This document shows positions 16,248 through 25,199 of a DNA stretch of 64,000 nt, piece by piece. Origin of the DNA: Euryarchaeota archaeon UBA462 (GTDB lineage Archaea > Thermoplasmatota > Poseidoniia > Poseidoniales > Thalassarchaeaceae); assembly GCA_002506755.1 (NCBI GenBank), contig DAYD01000001.1, positions 7,465 to 71,464 on the forward strand, given 5' to 3'. The number at the start of each line of letters is the position of its first letter. Position 1 is the first letter of the stretch. The notes under the pieces were generated by a model. The model had not been told where the DNA came from, did not search any database, and was given only the letters and a program-made list of their open reading frames with translations. Both the position numbers and the translations under genes were made by a program.

Positions 16248-17369
16248 TCAAATTCCGGTTATTTCATTTATCGAATCAACTAGATCTGATTTTTGAGAGA
16301 GGTGTTCTGAAACGTGCTCGAGTACCTCGGAAAGTCCATCCGCTACTGCGAATTTGGCATCTAATGGGTGTATTTCTCCCCCAGAAACTGCATCAATGAA
16401 TTTGTCCAAATCATCCCAATCAGATGGATCTCCGTACTTTGGATCAGGAGATACTGTAATCGAACCTCGCTTTGGGAGCACTATATGTTTAGCGATTTCA
16501 AAGACTGGAGATTCGGAATTTCCAATTTCCAAGAATGCCTTTTTCATCTTTTTCCGAATTTTATCATGGCCATCATCGAGCAGAATCGCATTTCCGGGGT
16601 CGGACTTGGACATCTTGTGATCAAAGGATTCCATCCTCCCACCATGACCCTTCAAGCCTGATAGCATCGGGGTGTGAATACAGGTGGCCTTTGTCCAATC
16701 AAACCTATCTGCTACTTCCCTCATGTACATGTGTGCCTTCCGCTGATCCATGCCTCCAAAAGCAATGTCCACCTTTAGCTCAAAAACGTCAGCTGCCTGT
16801 AGTGCCGGATAAAAAAAGGCAGAGAGGTCGTGATCAGAGGAGTCTTCATCTCGACCCATTATACTGAATGTTCTCCTCACCCTTGATAGACTCATATTTT
16901 TTGAACATCGAAGAACCCTTTCCCAGTATTTTCCCGAATCCATGAGCTCTGATGCACTTAGAAACCTCAATTCTCCTGCTCCTACTCCCTCGGGAGGGTT
17001 TTTCAGCATCGCTCTAAATATCTCAGAGAGGTACTTCCCGGAAGTGGTAATTTTTTCCATATCACGGTCAAATTTGTCATTTACCCATGCATGCCAATCG
17101 GCGAGTAGGATGATTACATTAACGCCCTCATCAAGCAAATTTTTTATTGTATCCGCCAAGATCATATAAGCCAGATGAGCCTTTCCACTCGGCTCTAGGC
17201 CTATGTAAGCCACTAACTGTCCATCGCCGGAGTGAGATGGCCCTCCGTCCAAAACAGAGGCTACATGATCAACTCCGATTACCTCTTGGCATCCTGAAAA
17301 CATTCTCTCTATTCTATCCCTAGAACTCTGGTCAAGCTTGGAAAGTGCGCTTTCGTCGTACATTGACAC
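16248..17369 (-). CDS. tyrS: Tyrosyl-tRNA synthetase
   Basis: Class I synthetase charging tRNA-Tyr. The 373 residues contain the HIGH-like signature in GLEPSGKAHLAYMILAD (HLAY), the tyrosine-binding region PALQAADVFELKVDIAFGGM with GGMDQRKAHM, and a well-preserved DHKMSKSDP. HLAY differs from the archaeal HLGH and is nearer the eukaryotic HVAY form. The short C-terminal region is typical of the archaeal/eukaryotic TyrRS branch. TrpRS was considered, but GGMDQRK is a TyrRS mark. It lies 2 bp downstream of the hypothetical 17372-17884 gene and upstream of mvaS. Confidence 0.92.
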   Translation of the reverse strand: MSMYDESALSKLDQSSRDRIERMFSGCQEVIGVDHVASVLDGGPSHSGDGQLVAYIGLEPSGKAHLAYMILADTIKNLLDEGVNVIILLADWHAWVNDKFDRDMEKITTSGKYLSEIFRAMLKNPPEGVGAGELRFLSASELMDSGKYWERVLRCSKNMSLSRVRRTFSIMGRDEDSSDHDLSAFFYPALQAADVFELKVDIAFGGMDQRKAHMYMREVADRFDWTKATCIHTPMLSGLKGHGGRMESFDHKMSKSDPGNAILLDDGHDKIRKKMKKAFLEIGNSESPVFEIAKHIVLPKRGSITVSPDPKYGDPSDWDDLDKFIDAVSGGEIHPLDAKFAVADGLSEVLEHVSEHLSQKSDLVDSINEITGI

Positions 17370-17371
17370 AC

Positions 17372-17884
17372 CTAATTGAACAGCTTGTTGAGTTTCTCTG
17401 CGCGACCAGCTGCCTTTGTATTTTCATTGGCATTCAACAAGGATTCGATTTCCTCGATTAATGAATTTGCTTGGCTCATCTTATCCTCTGAAATATTATC
17501 TGACATTTCCATAAAATGATGTGCTGAAGAAATAGCTGATTTTGCCTTTGCCGCTTTCTTAGCCCACTCCTTCGCTTTATCACCGCGTTGTTTGGAATTG
17601 TATCCTGTTGCTTTGTCCAAGAAGGAGGTCCACCTTTTCCGATCCTCCATGGCTGACTTCATGGACTCTGGATCATCAAAATCGGGAGGTACGTTCGTGA
17701 CATCAACAATCAGAGCACCGTTTTCGAATCTTGCTTCAATAGAGGTCATGACCCCATGTGATGCACTAAAAGAGCTCTCTGAATTTCCCTCAACACTCTC
17801 GAAAAATTCTCTTGCGAGCTCTGGCAAGCCACCATTTGCATCAACTTCTTTGATTAGTCCCCTTCGAACGTCAAATCTCTCCAT
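17372..17884 (-). CDS. Hypothetical two-part protein, helical C-terminal half
   Basis: I do not firmly recognise this 170-residue protein. Residues 1-75 look like a small alpha/beta domain (MERFDVRRGLIKEVDANGG, then SIEARFENGALIVDVTNVPP); residues 85-170 are charged and Ala/Lys-rich helices with coiled-coil character and no cysteines, signal or membrane segment. A DUF5611-like identity is possible but uncertain. ATG 17884 is preferred to a TTG at 17914 because GGGGGT lies just upstream of it. It stands 2 bp ahead of tyrS and is probably co-transcribed. It diverges from the beta-propeller membrane protein. Confidence 0.65.
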   Translation of the reverse strand: MERFDVRRGLIKEVDANGGLPELAREFFESVEGNSESSFSASHGVMTSIEARFENGALIVDVTNVPPDFDDPESMKSAMEDRKRWTSFLDKATGYNSKQRGDKAKEWAKKAAKAKSAISSAHHFMEMSDNISEDKMSQANSLIEEIESLLNANENTKAAGRAEKLNKLFN

Positions 17885-17980
17885 TGTACCCCCGGAGGAA
17901 GAAGTCCACTTCAATACTGTTGAACAGGAACGGTCAATTTGTACTACAATGGCTAAACGGTATTCAGGGGTCCGAAGTGT

Positions 17981-19216
17981 GTGAAGAGAGCCGGTGGCCC
18001 CATTTTTTATGCGGTAATCTTAGTACTATGTTTGCCTCTAGTTTCTGCCAAGTCTACGGTAAGTCTGGAAAATTTAGTTAGATTGGAAGACGGTGACCTA
18101 GGTCTAGAAGGAGCGGCAATTTCTCCGAATGGGGAGGTTGTAGTGGCCCATGGCGCTGACTCAGCGATATTTCTGATTGACCCAGAAGATCCAGAAAATA
18201 ATTCCAGGTTACAACCTCAAGTAGACTCGATTTTGTATGACTCTTCTTTCCACCCCGGTTCTAGATCGGCATTAATCGTTGGAGAAGAGGGAGTTGTTTT
18301 GAGATTATTAATTTCTAACAACTCCGTAGAGAGAGTAGGCGGGACCCTTGAATTTGGAAATACCGACTTATTCGCAGTTTCCTGGAATGGGGATGGCAGT
18401 TGGGCTTACGTCGGAGGGGAGTCAGGGTGGATTTGGAGGATACGAAGTATTGCAGAAGGAGAATTGGAGGCAATTCCTTTAGAAGGAAGAGGTGAGAGTG
18501 ACGTAAATGGGATATCATGCATCTCTGGACTTAGGGTCTGCGTAATTTCGTCCAGCGTAGATGGGATTGGCATAATTGACGAAAACCATAGAATAAGCTG
18601 GATTGGGGCTGTTGGACACCCTTGGGTTGACGTAGTCTGCCCCTCTGTAAGTCAGGCAAGCTGTGTTTGCGTATCCACCGATTTGACCATAGCAGTTGTG
18701 AGTATTAACCAGAATAATGCTTCAAGATCTACGATATTTGACAATGATATTGTTCAATTACAAGGCGTAGAAGGGAAGGTTCGGGGGATTGTGCACCAAT
18801 ATGAGGGCAGATCCCTTATTTCAGTCGAGCCATTTGGATTGATTGAGCATGATCTAAAAGAGAGGATTTCATTCGAATGGGTCGGAAATTCAGATGCTGT
18901 GAACTTTAGTGTACAGGTTTCCGATGAAAGAATTGCCTCAACTTGGGGAAACGGTGCATTCGATGGATGGTTAATCACTAAGGAGGGAACAATGGTGTCC
19001 TTTTCTATCGATCAGGAAGAACATGGAAGCGGGATTCTTGGGATTTGGATTGGAGTGGTAATAATTGGAGGGACTGCGCTACTTTTAGTGAGTTTGTTAA
19101 CAAGTTCTTCGCCAAAACTCTCCAGAATCATGGCGAAATGGATAGGAAGTGAAGAAGAAAAGAAGAGGGCGATAAGGGAAGAGCGTATGCGGACTAGGAA
19201 AAGGAAGCGAGCATAG
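17981..19216 (+). CDS. Membrane-anchored extracellular beta-propeller-like protein
   Basis: A 411-residue protein starting at GTG 17981. Residues 1-24 form a signal peptide (AVILVLCLPLVSA); the body to about 340 shows recurring WD/PQQ-like blades (AAISPNGEVVVAHGADSAIF; FAVSWNGDGSWAYVGGESG; VNGISCISGLRVCVISSSVD). A membrane helix at about 346-368 (GIWIGVVIIGGTALLLVSLL) follows, and the tail is strongly basic (KKRAIREERMRTRKRKRA). The topology is propeller outside, short basic tail inside. No catalytic motif is visible; binding or sensing at the cell surface is a guess. It ends 4 bp before the dehydrogenase gene. Confidence 0.75.
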   Translation: MKRAGGPIFYAVILVLCLPLVSAKSTVSLENLVRLEDGDLGLEGAAISPNGEVVVAHGADSAIFLIDPEDPENNSRLQPQVDSILYDSSFHPGSRSALIVGEEGVVLRLLISNNSVERVGGTLEFGNTDLFAVSWNGDGSWAYVGGESGWIWRIRSIAEGELEAIPLEGRGESDVNGISCISGLRVCVISSSVDGIGIIDENHRISWIGAVGHPWVDVVCPSVSQASCVCVSTDLTIAVVSINQNNASRSTIFDNDIVQLQGVEGKVRGIVHQYEGRSLISVEPFGLIEHDLKERISFEWVGNSDAVNFSVQVSDERIASTWGNGAFDGWLITKEGTMVSFSIDQEEHGSGILGIWIGVVIIGGTALLLVSLLTSSSPKLSRIMAKWIGSEEEKKRAIREERMRTRKRKRA

Positions 19217-19220
19217 ATTC

Positions 19221-20426
19221 ATGAGTAGGTTGTCTCGCGGCATGATGAGGAATATGGCATACGAAGCACTTGACTTCTACGATATTGATTCTATGCTCTC
19301 TGAAGAAGAGAGGATGGTCAGAGACATGGTGAGGGACTGGGTCGAAGATAGGGTGATACCAAACATCGAGGAAGCTTGCAGAGACGGGGTTTTTCCTGAT
19401 GATTGGAGGAAAGAAATCGGAGAAATGGGGATACTTGGGGCGCCATTAAAGGGGTACGGTTGTCCCGGGCTATCTTACATAGCATATGGATTAATTTGCC
19501 AGGAGCTTGAAAGAGGAGACAGTGGAGTTCGCTCGTTTGCTAGCGTACAAGGTTCATTAGCGATGTATCCAATACATGACTTTGGATCTGAGGAGCAGAA
19601 GGAGTACTACCTTCCCAAAATGGCCTCGGGAGAGTGGGTAGGTTGTTTTGGGCTAACTGAGCCGGACTATGGATCAAATCCGGGGGACATGATAACTCGA
19701 GCTGAAGATAAGGGAGACCATTTTCTCTTGAATGGTGCTAAGATGTGGATCACAAACGGAACAATTGCAGATTTGGCCGTGGTCTGGGCAAAACTAGACG
19801 GGGAAATCAAGGGCTTCATAGTTGAGAAGGGGGATGAGGGTTTTTCGGCGCCTGAGATGAAGGGAAAGCATTCTCTCAAGGCTAGCGTGACAAGCGAGTT
19901 GGTTTTTCAAGATTGCAAAATTCCGAAAAACAGGATACTTCCGGATGTTAAAGGCCTTAGAGGGCCATTTAGTTGCTTAAATAATGCAAGGTATGGCATA
20001 TCTTGGGGAGCCGTTGGTGCAGCCCAATCCTGCTTTAATTCCGCCAAGGAGTATTCGCTTAGTAGAATTCAATTCGGGCACCCCATAGCTTCGTTCCAAC
20101 TCATCCAGAACAAACTTTCTTGGATGTTGAGGGAGATCACTAAAGGACAGCTTCTAGCCTACCACATGGGAAAAAAGAAAGATGATGGCACATGGATTCC
20201 AGAACAAATCTCTCTGGCGAAGATGAACAACGTCGATATGGCCCTTGAAATCGCTAGAATGTCCAGAGATATTCATGGGGCGAATGGAATTCTTGACGAG
20301 TATCCTGTTATGAGGCACATGGCTAATCTGGAATCCGTGAAGACTTACGAGGGTACACACGACATCCACAATCTCATTCTTGGCAGGCATATCACAGGAA
20401 TTCAGTCTTTCACTAGAGAGCCCTGA
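19221..20426 (+). CDS. gcdH: Glutaryl-CoA dehydrogenase-like acyl-CoA dehydrogenase
   Basis: A 401-residue FAD acyl-CoA dehydrogenase close to the glutaryl-CoA branch, which converts glutaryl-CoA to crotonyl-CoA in lysine and tryptophan breakdown. Marks: GCFGLTEPDYGSNPGDM, KMWITNGTIADLAVVWAKL, the Arg-rich segment RYGISWGAVGAAQSC, QFGHPIASFQLIQNKL, and ESVKTYEGTHDIHNLILG with the catalytic Glu. The last motif is the GCDH pattern. The N-terminus may start at the later Met (MAYEALDFYDID). etfB follows on the same strand, its likely electron acceptor with etfA. Confidence 0.9.
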   Translation: MSRLSRGMMRNMAYEALDFYDIDSMLSEEERMVRDMVRDWVEDRVIPNIEEACRDGVFPDDWRKEIGEMGILGAPLKGYGCPGLSYIAYGLICQELERGDSGVRSFASVQGSLAMYPIHDFGSEEQKEYYLPKMASGEWVGCFGLTEPDYGSNPGDMITRAEDKGDHFLLNGAKMWITNGTIADLAVVWAKLDGEIKGFIVEKGDEGFSAPEMKGKHSLKASVTSELVFQDCKIPKNRILPDVKGLRGPFSCLNNARYGISWGAVGAAQSCFNSAKEYSLSRIQFGHPIASFQLIQNKLSWMLREITKGQLLAYHMGKKKDDGTWIPEQISLAKMNNVDMALEIARMSRDIHGANGILDEYPVMRHMANLESVKTYEGTHDIHNLILGRHITGIQSFTREP

Positions 20427-20491
20427 TCCAGTTAGATTTGCGCGTCCCAATATTGAAAGAGTCCCCAACGATCCAAGGTTCAGTTTTCAAT

Positions 20492-21247
20492 ATGGGGGTT
20501 GCGGTTTTAATCAAACAAGTGCCTGACACGACCTCCAAGGTGAGCGTTGCGGGAGACCGAGTTGACGAATCTTCCGTGAGCAAGTGGTCAATCAGCCCCT
20601 ATGACGAGTACGCATTGGAATGCGCAATGCGGCTAAAGGAATCTGGTTATTCTGAAGTGGTGGCCATAACCTGCGGCCCACAGAGATCCTCCAAGGCCCT
20701 TACTGAGGCAGCTGCGGTTGGGGCTGATTCGTTGATCCATGTCCATGTTGAGGATAGCTTGGACAGCATCCAAGTACAAACACTTCTATCTGCTGCAATA
20801 AAAAGAACTGGGTCCGAAATTGTTCTCTGCGGGAAACAGGCGGCTGATACCAATAGCGGGTCAACTGGGCCTGGAATCGCTAGCATCCTAGACTACTCGT
20901 GTGTAGGGGTTGTCTCGGAAGTCTCTGTCGATGATGGGGTGCTGGTGGCTACTAGACAAGGTCCATCAGGTTTGGAGGAAATTGAAGTATCGGCCCCCTG
21001 CCTTTTCACATTCGATAAAGGGGAGTCGGAACTCAGAAGACCGAATGTAAGAGGCATTATGATGGCGAAAAAGAAGACTGTAGAGGCACTAACACCCGGG
21101 GATCTGGGTGTTGATTTAGGAGAGTCGGCTGTTATTGTAAATTCACACTCTTCTCCGCCAGATAAACCACCGGGCCAGAAATTTGAAGGGGTTAGTTCTA
21201 TCGCTACGGTAGTTCAAAAGCTACGTGATGAAGCGAATGTGATTTAG
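20492..21247 (+). CDS. etfB: Electron transfer flavoprotein subunit beta
   Basis: The ETF beta subunit binds AMP and with EtfA carries electrons from acyl-CoA dehydrogenases to the quinone pool. From ATG 20492 it has 251 residues, beginning MGVAVLIKQVPDTTSKV, with SPYDEYALECAMRL, LCGKQAADTNSGSTGPGIA and a C-terminal acidic-hydrophobic region. An upstream ATG (20438) adds 18 unrelated residues. It lies 65 bp after the gcdH-like gene and 8 bp before etfA. Confidence 0.95.
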   Translation: MGVAVLIKQVPDTTSKVSVAGDRVDESSVSKWSISPYDEYALECAMRLKESGYSEVVAITCGPQRSSKALTEAAAVGADSLIHVHVEDSLDSIQVQTLLSAAIKRTGSEIVLCGKQAADTNSGSTGPGIASILDYSCVGVVSEVSVDDGVLVATRQGPSGLEEIEVSAPCLFTFDKGESELRRPNVRGIMMAKKKTVEALTPGDLGVDLGESAVIVNSHSSPPDKPPGQKFEGVSSIATVVQKLRDEANVI

Positions 21248-21255
21248 GTGGAAAA

Positions 21256-22185
21256 ATGGAAGTAATAGTTATCTCGGAATCCAACGGTGATTTGCTTCAC
21301 CCAGTTACTGCTCAGCTAGTGGGGGCCTCGTCATCTTTGGGAGGGAATATAACCATCCTTTGTCCCGGAGGTAAAGGGTTATCAGAGGCAGCAGAGATCT
21401 CAGGGGTTTCCAAAGTGATCTCTGTAGAGGGAGATTGCTTCCAGTCGTATGACTCCAATGCTTGGTCTAAGGCTTTGGCACCACATGCAGAGGGCGATCT
21501 GGTTCTGACTTCTTCCTCTTCCACTGGAAGGGAGCTTGCCTCCTCCATTGCGGCGATAAGAGGTATACCCGTCCTCCAGGATGCGACGAATATCAGCGAG
21601 GGGATAGTGGTTTCTAGGCCAATATACTCGGGAAAGGTGATCGAGACTTCCAGTGTTAAAATTCCCTGTGTGATAACCCTAAGGGCTAATTCCTACGAAG
21701 CTTCAGAATCAAGTGGAAAGGCCGAAATTAGCACTGTAAACCAAACCGCTGATGTGACTATATCAATCAGAAAGGCACTTGAGAGGGCAGGAGAGAAAAT
21801 TGACGTTTCAGAAGCAGACATAATTATTTCTGGAGGAAGGGGGATGGGGGAGCCTTCAAACTTCTCCAACTTGGAGGAAGTCGCCGATCTTTTAGGAGCC
21901 GCAGTTGGGGCTAGTAGAGCCGCGGTGGATACGTGGGACGAGATACCACATAGCATGCAAGTAGGGCAAACTGGAAAGACTGTCACTCCGAGCCTTTACA
22001 TTGCAGTAGGCATCAGTGGTGCAATACAACATCTCGCTGGAATGAGGACAAGTAAATACATTGTAGCAATAAATAAGGATCCAGAAGCACCAATATTTGG
22101 AGTCGCGGATTACGGAGTCGTTGCCACCTGGGAGGAAGCTCTTCCAGCACTAAAGAACGAGCTTTCCGCTCTTTTGTCAAACTGA
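21256..22185 (+). CDS. etfA: Electron transfer flavoprotein subunit alpha
   Basis: A 309-residue FAD-binding ETF subunit. The N-terminal half is the Rossmann-like domain; the C-terminal FAD domain is clear: IIISGGRGMG, VGASRAAVDTWDEIPHSMQV, GQTGKTVTPSLYIAVGISGA and AINKDPEAPIFGVADYGVV. These sites bind the FAD adenosine and isoalloxazine. It is directly after etfB (8 bp, with GGTGG as ribosome-binding site) and overlaps the convergent purF end by 9 bp. It should work with the two dehydrogenases at 12.2 and 19.2 kb. The ETF:quinone oxidoreductase is not in the window. Confidence 0.95.
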   Translation: MEVIVISESNGDLLHPVTAQLVGASSSLGGNITILCPGGKGLSEAAEISGVSKVISVEGDCFQSYDSNAWSKALAPHAEGDLVLTSSSSTGRELASSIAAIRGIPVLQDATNISEGIVVSRPIYSGKVIETSSVKIPCVITLRANSYEASESSGKAEISTVNQTADVTISIRKALERAGEKIDVSEADIIISGGRGMGEPSNFSNLEEVADLLGAAVGASRAAVDTWDEIPHSMQVGQTGKTVTPSLYIAVGISGAIQHLAGMRTSKYIVAINKDPEAPIFGVADYGVVATWEEALPALKNELSALLSN

Positions 22186-23679
22186 TGCCTGCTCTTTTTT
22201 CGAGTCGGATCTGGAATTCTCCACCCTCATTAGATACTCCTCAGTAACTCCTCCGGTGACGTAGACTCCATTGAAACAAGAGCAGTCGAAGTTTGCAAGT
22301 GAGGATTCCCCCCCTGCCAAGCAGGAATTTACCAGATCTTCCAAATTCTGGTAAATTAACCAGTCAGCGCCAATTGTATCGCATATCTGTTCATTAGTTT
22401 TCCCATAGGCGACATATTCCTCCCTAGCTGGCATGTCTATTCCATACACATTTGGATGAATTATGGGGGGCGAAGATGAAGCGAATAGGACTCGAGAAGC
22501 TCCGGCCTCCCTAGCCATACTAACTATCCTCCTAGACGTATTCCCCCTGACAATACTATCATCAACAATGAGCACATTTTTTCCTCTGAACTCGTCATCT
22601 ACCGTATTCAATTTCTTTCTAACTGAGTCCTTTCTCATACTCTGTCCCGGCATAATGAAAGTCCTCCCTATGTACCTATTTTTCACAAATCCCTCTCTGT
22701 ATGGGACTCCGAGCTCACTGGATAGTCCTAGGGCTGCTATCCTTCCGCTATCTGGGACGGGGATTACAGCATCGATTTTGTGGTCTGGGAGATTTTCCAG
22801 AATCCGCCTAGCTAGTGACTCTCCCAGCTTCAATCTAGCCTGATGGACGGAAATTCCATCAATGACGGAGTCGGGTCTTGCGAAATATACGTGTTCGAAT
22901 ACACAGGGAGTATGCTGAATCTTTTTGTGGCAACGCTTCGAATAGACTTCGCCACCGATCCTAACTATGACTGCCTCACCAGGGATAACGTCCCTATCCA
23001 GTTCGAACCCCAGAGCTTTGCAGGCAACACTTTCAGAAGACACCAATCTTTCAGTAAATTCTCCCGATTCTCGCTTTCCTAAGAATAATGGCCTTATCCC
23101 ATTTGGATCTCTAAACGCGACCAAACCCCATCCAGTAATCAGGCAGACCACGCTGTAGCTCCCCTCTAGCCTCATATGCGTCCTCTCAATGGCACGGAAA
23201 ATATCATCCTCGGTTAAGGCGTCCATCCCTCCGGGCCTCCCATTGACTGATCTCTGAACCTCAGCAGCGAATAGGTTGAGTAAGGCTTCGGAGTCTGAGC
23301 TTGTATTGATTCTCCTGTGATCGTATTCTAATAATCCCGAGATTATATCAGGGGTGTTGTTTAGATTTCCATTGTGTGCCAAACTTACGCCAAACGGAGT
23401 ATTTGTGTAGAACGGTTGTGCCTCTGCCGAGGAGTTTGAGCCTGCAGTTGGGTATCTAACATGGCCAATCCCCATCGAGCCGACTAATTTCTTCATGTGT
23501 CTCTCTAGAAATACATCACGAACCAAGCCATTGGCCCTCCTATGGCAGATATTCTCAGAGTCACTAGTCACTATTCCAGCAGCATCCTGACCTCTGTGTT
23601 GGAGAACTAAGAGTGCATCATAAATTGAAGTAGCAACTTGGGTACCGGGAGATCCAACGATTCCGATGATGCCGCACAT
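22177..23679 (-). CDS. purF: Amidophosphoribosyltransferase
   Basis: First committed enzyme of purine synthesis, making phosphoribosylamine from PRPP and glutamine. The 500 residues begin MCGIIGIVG, so Cys2 becomes the N-terminal nucleophile without a propeptide. The Ntn glutaminase domain continues with RGQDAAGIV, GHVRYPTAGS and LAHNGNLNN; the phosphoribosyl domain has VIPVPDSGRIAALGLS and the PRPP loop VLIVDDSIVRGNTSRRIV. Several cysteines near residues 380-480 may bind a structural Fe-S cluster, as in Bacillus PurF. It lies 55 bp after rpl37e. Confidence 0.95.
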   Translation of the reverse strand: MCGIIGIVGSPGTQVATSIYDALLVLQHRGQDAAGIVTSDSENICHRRANGLVRDVFLERHMKKLVGSMGIGHVRYPTAGSNSSAEAQPFYTNTPFGVSLAHNGNLNNTPDIISGLLEYDHRRINTSSDSEALLNLFAAEVQRSVNGRPGGMDALTEDDIFRAIERTHMRLEGSYSVVCLITGWGLVAFRDPNGIRPLFLGKRESGEFTERLVSSESVACKALGFELDRDVIPGEAVIVRIGGEVYSKRCHKKIQHTPCVFEHVYFARPDSVIDGISVHQARLKLGESLARRILENLPDHKIDAVIPVPDSGRIAALGLSSELGVPYREGFVKNRYIGRTFIMPGQSMRKDSVRKKLNTVDDEFRGKNVLIVDDSIVRGNTSRRIVSMAREAGASRVLFASSSPPIIHPNVYGIDMPAREEYVAYGKTNEQICDTIGADWLIYQNLEDLVNSCLAGGESSLANFDCSCFNGVYVTGGVTEEYLMRVENSRSDSKKEQASV

Positions 23680-23734
23680 CGGTTACCGGTCTGCCCTATG
23701 CAACTAGGACTTAGGGATTTCCCGAAAAGGGGTC

Positions 23735-23920
23735 TCACTTTTTTTGCCACATGGACCTGTTGCGCTTGTTCCATCCGTACTTCCTGATCCTGGAAGTATT
23801 TCCATAGCCGCAGCTCGCGCATTGGCCCTTCTGCTTGTGATAGGAGTGCCTTCCACATCTCCTACATCTGATGTGGGTTGACTTCTGCCTCTTTCCCATG
23901 CTTGGTGTACCTTTTGACAT
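23735..23920 (-). CDS. rpl37e: Ribosomal protein L37e
   Basis: A 61-residue large-subunit protein found only in archaea and eukaryotes. It begins MSKGTPSMGKRQKSTHIRC and has the zinc-finger pairs CRRC and CASC, surrounded by a highly basic chain ending RNRSMWQKK. Length and motif spacing agree with the family. It is encoded between a 92-residue membrane protein (10 bp upstream) and purF. Confidence 0.95.
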   Translation of the reverse strand: MSKGTPSMGKRQKSTHIRCRRCGRHSYHKQKGQCASCGYGNTSRIRKYGWNKRNRSMWQKK

Positions 23921-23930
23921 ACTTTACCCC

Positions 23931-24209
23931 CTAAGACGACGCGCCCACCGACCGATTTGTTAAGAGGGTTATCCTGAATAGTTGCAAAGTGAATGCAGCT
24001 AAAATTAGTGGAATAATATCAAAAAAGGCCTCAATAGACAAGCTAATTGTGGACCTTAGGGCCAATATTGGCTCTTCTCCAGTTAATCTGATTGAAGAAA
24101 ACCAAGCGGTTATGGTTAGGGTCAAACAGAAAAGTAGCGGCACCGACACTCTATGGTAAGGGTTCCAAGTTGATGCAAGATGAATCAGGAAAAATATGGA
24201 GGAAAACAA
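23931..24209 (-). CDS. Small membrane protein of unknown function
   Basis: A hydrophobic protein with about three membrane segments (FSSIFFLIHLAS; VPLLFCLTLTITAWF; FFDIIPLILAAFTLQLF). I do not recognise a family. The start is uncertain: TTG 24209 falls inside the first hydrophobic stretch, while in the same frame the codons back to the stop of the upstream gene at 24246-24248 are all sense and would extend the helix by up to 12 residues, requiring an ATT or ATA start. The upstream neighbour is another membrane protein in the same frame, so the two may be parts of one system or a once-continuous protein split by a stop. Confidence 0.5.
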   Translation of the reverse strand: MFSSIFFLIHLASTWNPYHRVSVPLLFCLTLTITAWFSSIRLTGEEPILALRSTISLSIEAFFDIIPLILAAFTLQLFRITLLTNRSVGASS

Positions 24210-24245
24210 TGCCCCACCGACAAATAGAATTATTTCTTCAGAAAT

Positions 24246-24779
24246 CTAATCACCCCCCAATCTCCTTTCCAAAATAATTCTTACAAGACTGCTTTCATTT
24301 TCCGATAGGGGGGCTGATTCGGAATCTAGACCGGTCATTTGTTCTGCAACTACTACTCCAACTCCGAAGGCTAGTAATCCCGAAAAAACACCCAATGTAG
24401 CCCACGATCCTCTAAGAATACTGTGTAATGATATGGGATTGGAGGAATTAATGAATATATACCAAGATAAGGCAATTAGCACCCATCCGAGTGACAATAT
24501 GTAAGGATTGGAGATGCCATAGTTTGAAGACGCCCTTAGGGCCAAAATCGCACCCAAGAAGAACGTAATTGCCCAGGGCAACAAATCAAAAAATGATTGG
24601 ATTAATTTGTCTTCAGGGTATACCAATTCTGCCGGCAAAAGGACTAGACAGGTAATTCCTAACAACATCAATGGAGGGCCAAACCTGCCCCTCTCAAAGG
24701 CCGGCCCCATCCTGTGGAGGCACAATCCGATCGTCAGTACGACCAGGGATGCCCAAACAATTGCCTCGCCGTTTTCCAT
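24246..24779 (-). CDS. Polytopic membrane protein of unknown function
   Basis: A 177-residue protein with four to five hydrophobic segments (AIVWASLVVLTIGLCL; PLMLLGITCLVLLPAEL; LLPWAITFFLGAILAL; ILSLGWVLIALSWYIF; LGVFSGLLAFGVGVVVAEQM) and a short charged cytoplasmic tail. No family is recognised. It heads the minus-strand set that runs into the 92-residue membrane protein, rpl37e and purF, and is divergent from the rpl44e cluster across 130 bp. Confidence 0.6.
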   Translation of the reverse strand: MENGEAIVWASLVVLTIGLCLHRMGPAFERGRFGPPLMLLGITCLVLLPAELVYPEDKLIQSFFDLLPWAITFFLGAILALRASSNYGISNPYILSLGWVLIALSWYIFINSSNPISLHSILRGSWATLGVFSGLLAFGVGVVVAEQMTGLDSESAPLSENESSLVRIILERRLGGD

Positions 24780-24853
24780 GATAATTCCACTAAGAGCATG
24801 TTCATGGGTTTTTCTTTATTGTCATCTCATACCCTTTGCTATCGCTTGGCTAG

Positions 24854-24863
24854 TTTCATATAC
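24854..24863 (+). promoter_or_regulatory. Candidate TATA box for the rpl44e cluster
   Basis: TTTCATATAC in the 130-bp divergent gap would place a start near 24885, about 25 nt before ATG 24910, with GAGGT as ribosome-binding site in the leader. Judged by eye. Confidence 0.3.
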
Positions 24864-24909
24864 GGGACATCGGTGGCTCGCGGCGCACGAGTAGTGTAGA
24901 GGTCATGTA

Positions 24910-25191
24910 ATGGTCAAAATGCCGAGGAAGATTATGAGGTACAGCCCATCTGCTGGTAAGCACACTGAACACACCGTCGAGCGGGTAAAGAAGAGGAGGG
25001 CTAGCGAGTTAAAGTGGGGTCAGAGACGCTTCCGAAGGGTAACTTCTGGGTACAGAGGTTTCCCCAGGCCGAAACCATCCGGGGAAAAGCCTACAAAAAG
25101 GGTGAATCTAATTTTCAGATGTACGGAAACCGGGAAGGCACACTCGCCAAAAGGCAAGCGAGCTAGAAAGTTTGAACTCGTGGATAATTAG
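24910..25191 (+). CDS. rpl44e: Ribosomal protein L44e, zinc ligands mostly lost
   Basis: Large-subunit protein near the tRNA exit site. The 93 residues match L44e in SELKWGQRRFRRVTSGYRG, FPRPKPSGEKPTKRVNL and KAHSPKGKRARKFELV. Ordinary archaeal L44e binds zinc with two CxxC pairs; here the first pair has become SPSA (MRYSPSAGKHTEH) and the second CTET (FRCTETGKAH), leaving one cysteine. It starts the conserved cluster rpl44e-rps27e-aIF2-alpha-nop10-PAC2. ATG 24919 (MPRKIMRY) is an alternative start. Confidence 0.92.
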   Translation: MVKMPRKIMRYSPSAGKHTEHTVERVKKRRASELKWGQRRFRRVTSGYRGFPRPKPSGEKPTKRVNLIFRCTETGKAHSPKGKRARKFELVDN

Positions 25192-25199
25192 GTGAAAGA

